A DNA stretch of 5,570 nucleotides from Lentisphaeria bacterium. Its GTDB lineage: Bacteria > Verrucomicrobiota > Lentisphaeria > Victivallales > GWF2-50-93. The stretch's first letter is position 1. Every line of letters begins with the position of its first letter. The translations under genes and the position numbers were made by a program. Below, in pieces: positions 5,401-5,570 of this stretch. The stretch is from assembly GCA_020056205.1 (NCBI GenBank), contig JAGVIF010000543.1, positions 1 through 5,570 of the forward strand. Reading direction: 5' to 3'. The notes under the pieces were generated by a model that did not search any database, was not told where the DNA came from, and was given only the letters and a program-made list of their open reading frames with translations.

Positions 5401-5570
5401 TTCCTAAGTTTAAAATAGTCATTTTCTCGATCAATTCCAGCAGCTTTCTGTAATTTTTCGAATATTCCGCAACTAGTGTTCCGTAACATAAATACGTGTG
5501 GTAAAATTATGGCTATTTTTGATGCGGATTTGACTTGGCTGAAATAAGGCGATACTGAAGTATCGTCGGT
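5367..5570 (-). CDS. Possible C-terminal end of an upstream gene (cut by window edge)
   Basis: On the - strand a frame runs open from the right edge for 67 codons to a TAA at 5367, 8 nt before the PHP-like start. The translation contains SPYFSQVKSASKIAI, then LPHVFMLRNTSCGIFEK, and ends QKTQNLRPNT. I recognise no family. The spacing would suit an operon neighbour. Against it, the stretch is AT-rich, its last part is made of AAGTTTT-like repeats, and 67 stop-free codons can occur by chance. It may equally be non-coding repeat DNA or the edge of a decayed element. Confidence 0.25.
   Translation of the reverse strand, partial: TDDTSVSPYFSQVKSASKIAIILPHVFMLRNTSCGIFEKLQKAAGIDRENDYFKLRKQKTQNLRPNT
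5550..5565. repeat. Perfect short inverted repeat at the right edge
   Basis: CGATAC and GTATCG form a 6-bp stem with a TGAA loop. The arms continue one more pair inward (T-A) and may extend outward through a G-T wobble. No T run follows within the window. It could be the end of a mobile element or a structured transcript, but the window stops 5 bases later. Confidence 0.4.

Noticed and set aside
5510..5546. Tiny + strand frame starting ATGGCTATTTTTG near the right edge
   Set aside because: It encodes only 12 residues before TAA, has no Shine-Dalgarno site, and lies on the opposite strand to the surrounding genes.

Overview
The window reads as ordinary bacterial chromosome of roughly balanced GC content. 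It carries one partial gene on the + strand at the left edge and four complete genes on the - strand, which fill almost all the rest. There are no tRNA or rRNA genes, CRISPR arrays or recognisable transposase genes. The host is probably an uncultured, non-model bacterium. An L-fucose isomerase-family protein, an animal-type UDP-glucose dehydrogenase and a PHP-like protein of a kind I recall from planctomycete-like genomes together suggest the PVC superphylum or a neighbouring candidate phylum. This is inference from memory and cannot be confirmed here.

Layout. Positions 2-697 (+) hold the C-terminal part of an L-fucose isomerase-family protein. A 90-bp AT-rich gap separates it from the convergent - strand genes. 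On the - strand, read from right to left, the order is: a possible 3' end of an upstream gene (5367-5570, weak); a PHP-like protein (3994-5358); an alpha/beta hydrolase overlapping it by 13 nt (3254-4006); a 319-bp gap packed with short repeats and a hairpin (2935-3253); UDP-glucose 6-dehydrogenase (1537-2934); and a FabG-type short-chain reductase that starts 2 nt after the dehydrogenase stop (788-1534).

How the genes may work together. The dehydrogenase supplies UDP-glucuronate for surface polysaccharide or glycan synthesis, and the coupled reductase is presumably co-expressed with it. Its substrate, acyl-ACP or a keto-sugar, cannot be read from the sequence. The PHP-like protein and the hydrolase form a second translationally coupled pair of unknown function. 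The isomerase belongs to the opposite strand and to a different transcript, probably deoxy-sugar or pentose catabolism.

I found no clearly novel system. The items most worth a second look are the PHP-like/hydrolase pair, the repeat-rich gap at 2935-3253, and a short inverted motif, GCGA-N3-TCGC, that recurs ten times inside the - strand genes. The motif is probably largely explained by an Ala-x-x-Ala codon pattern.
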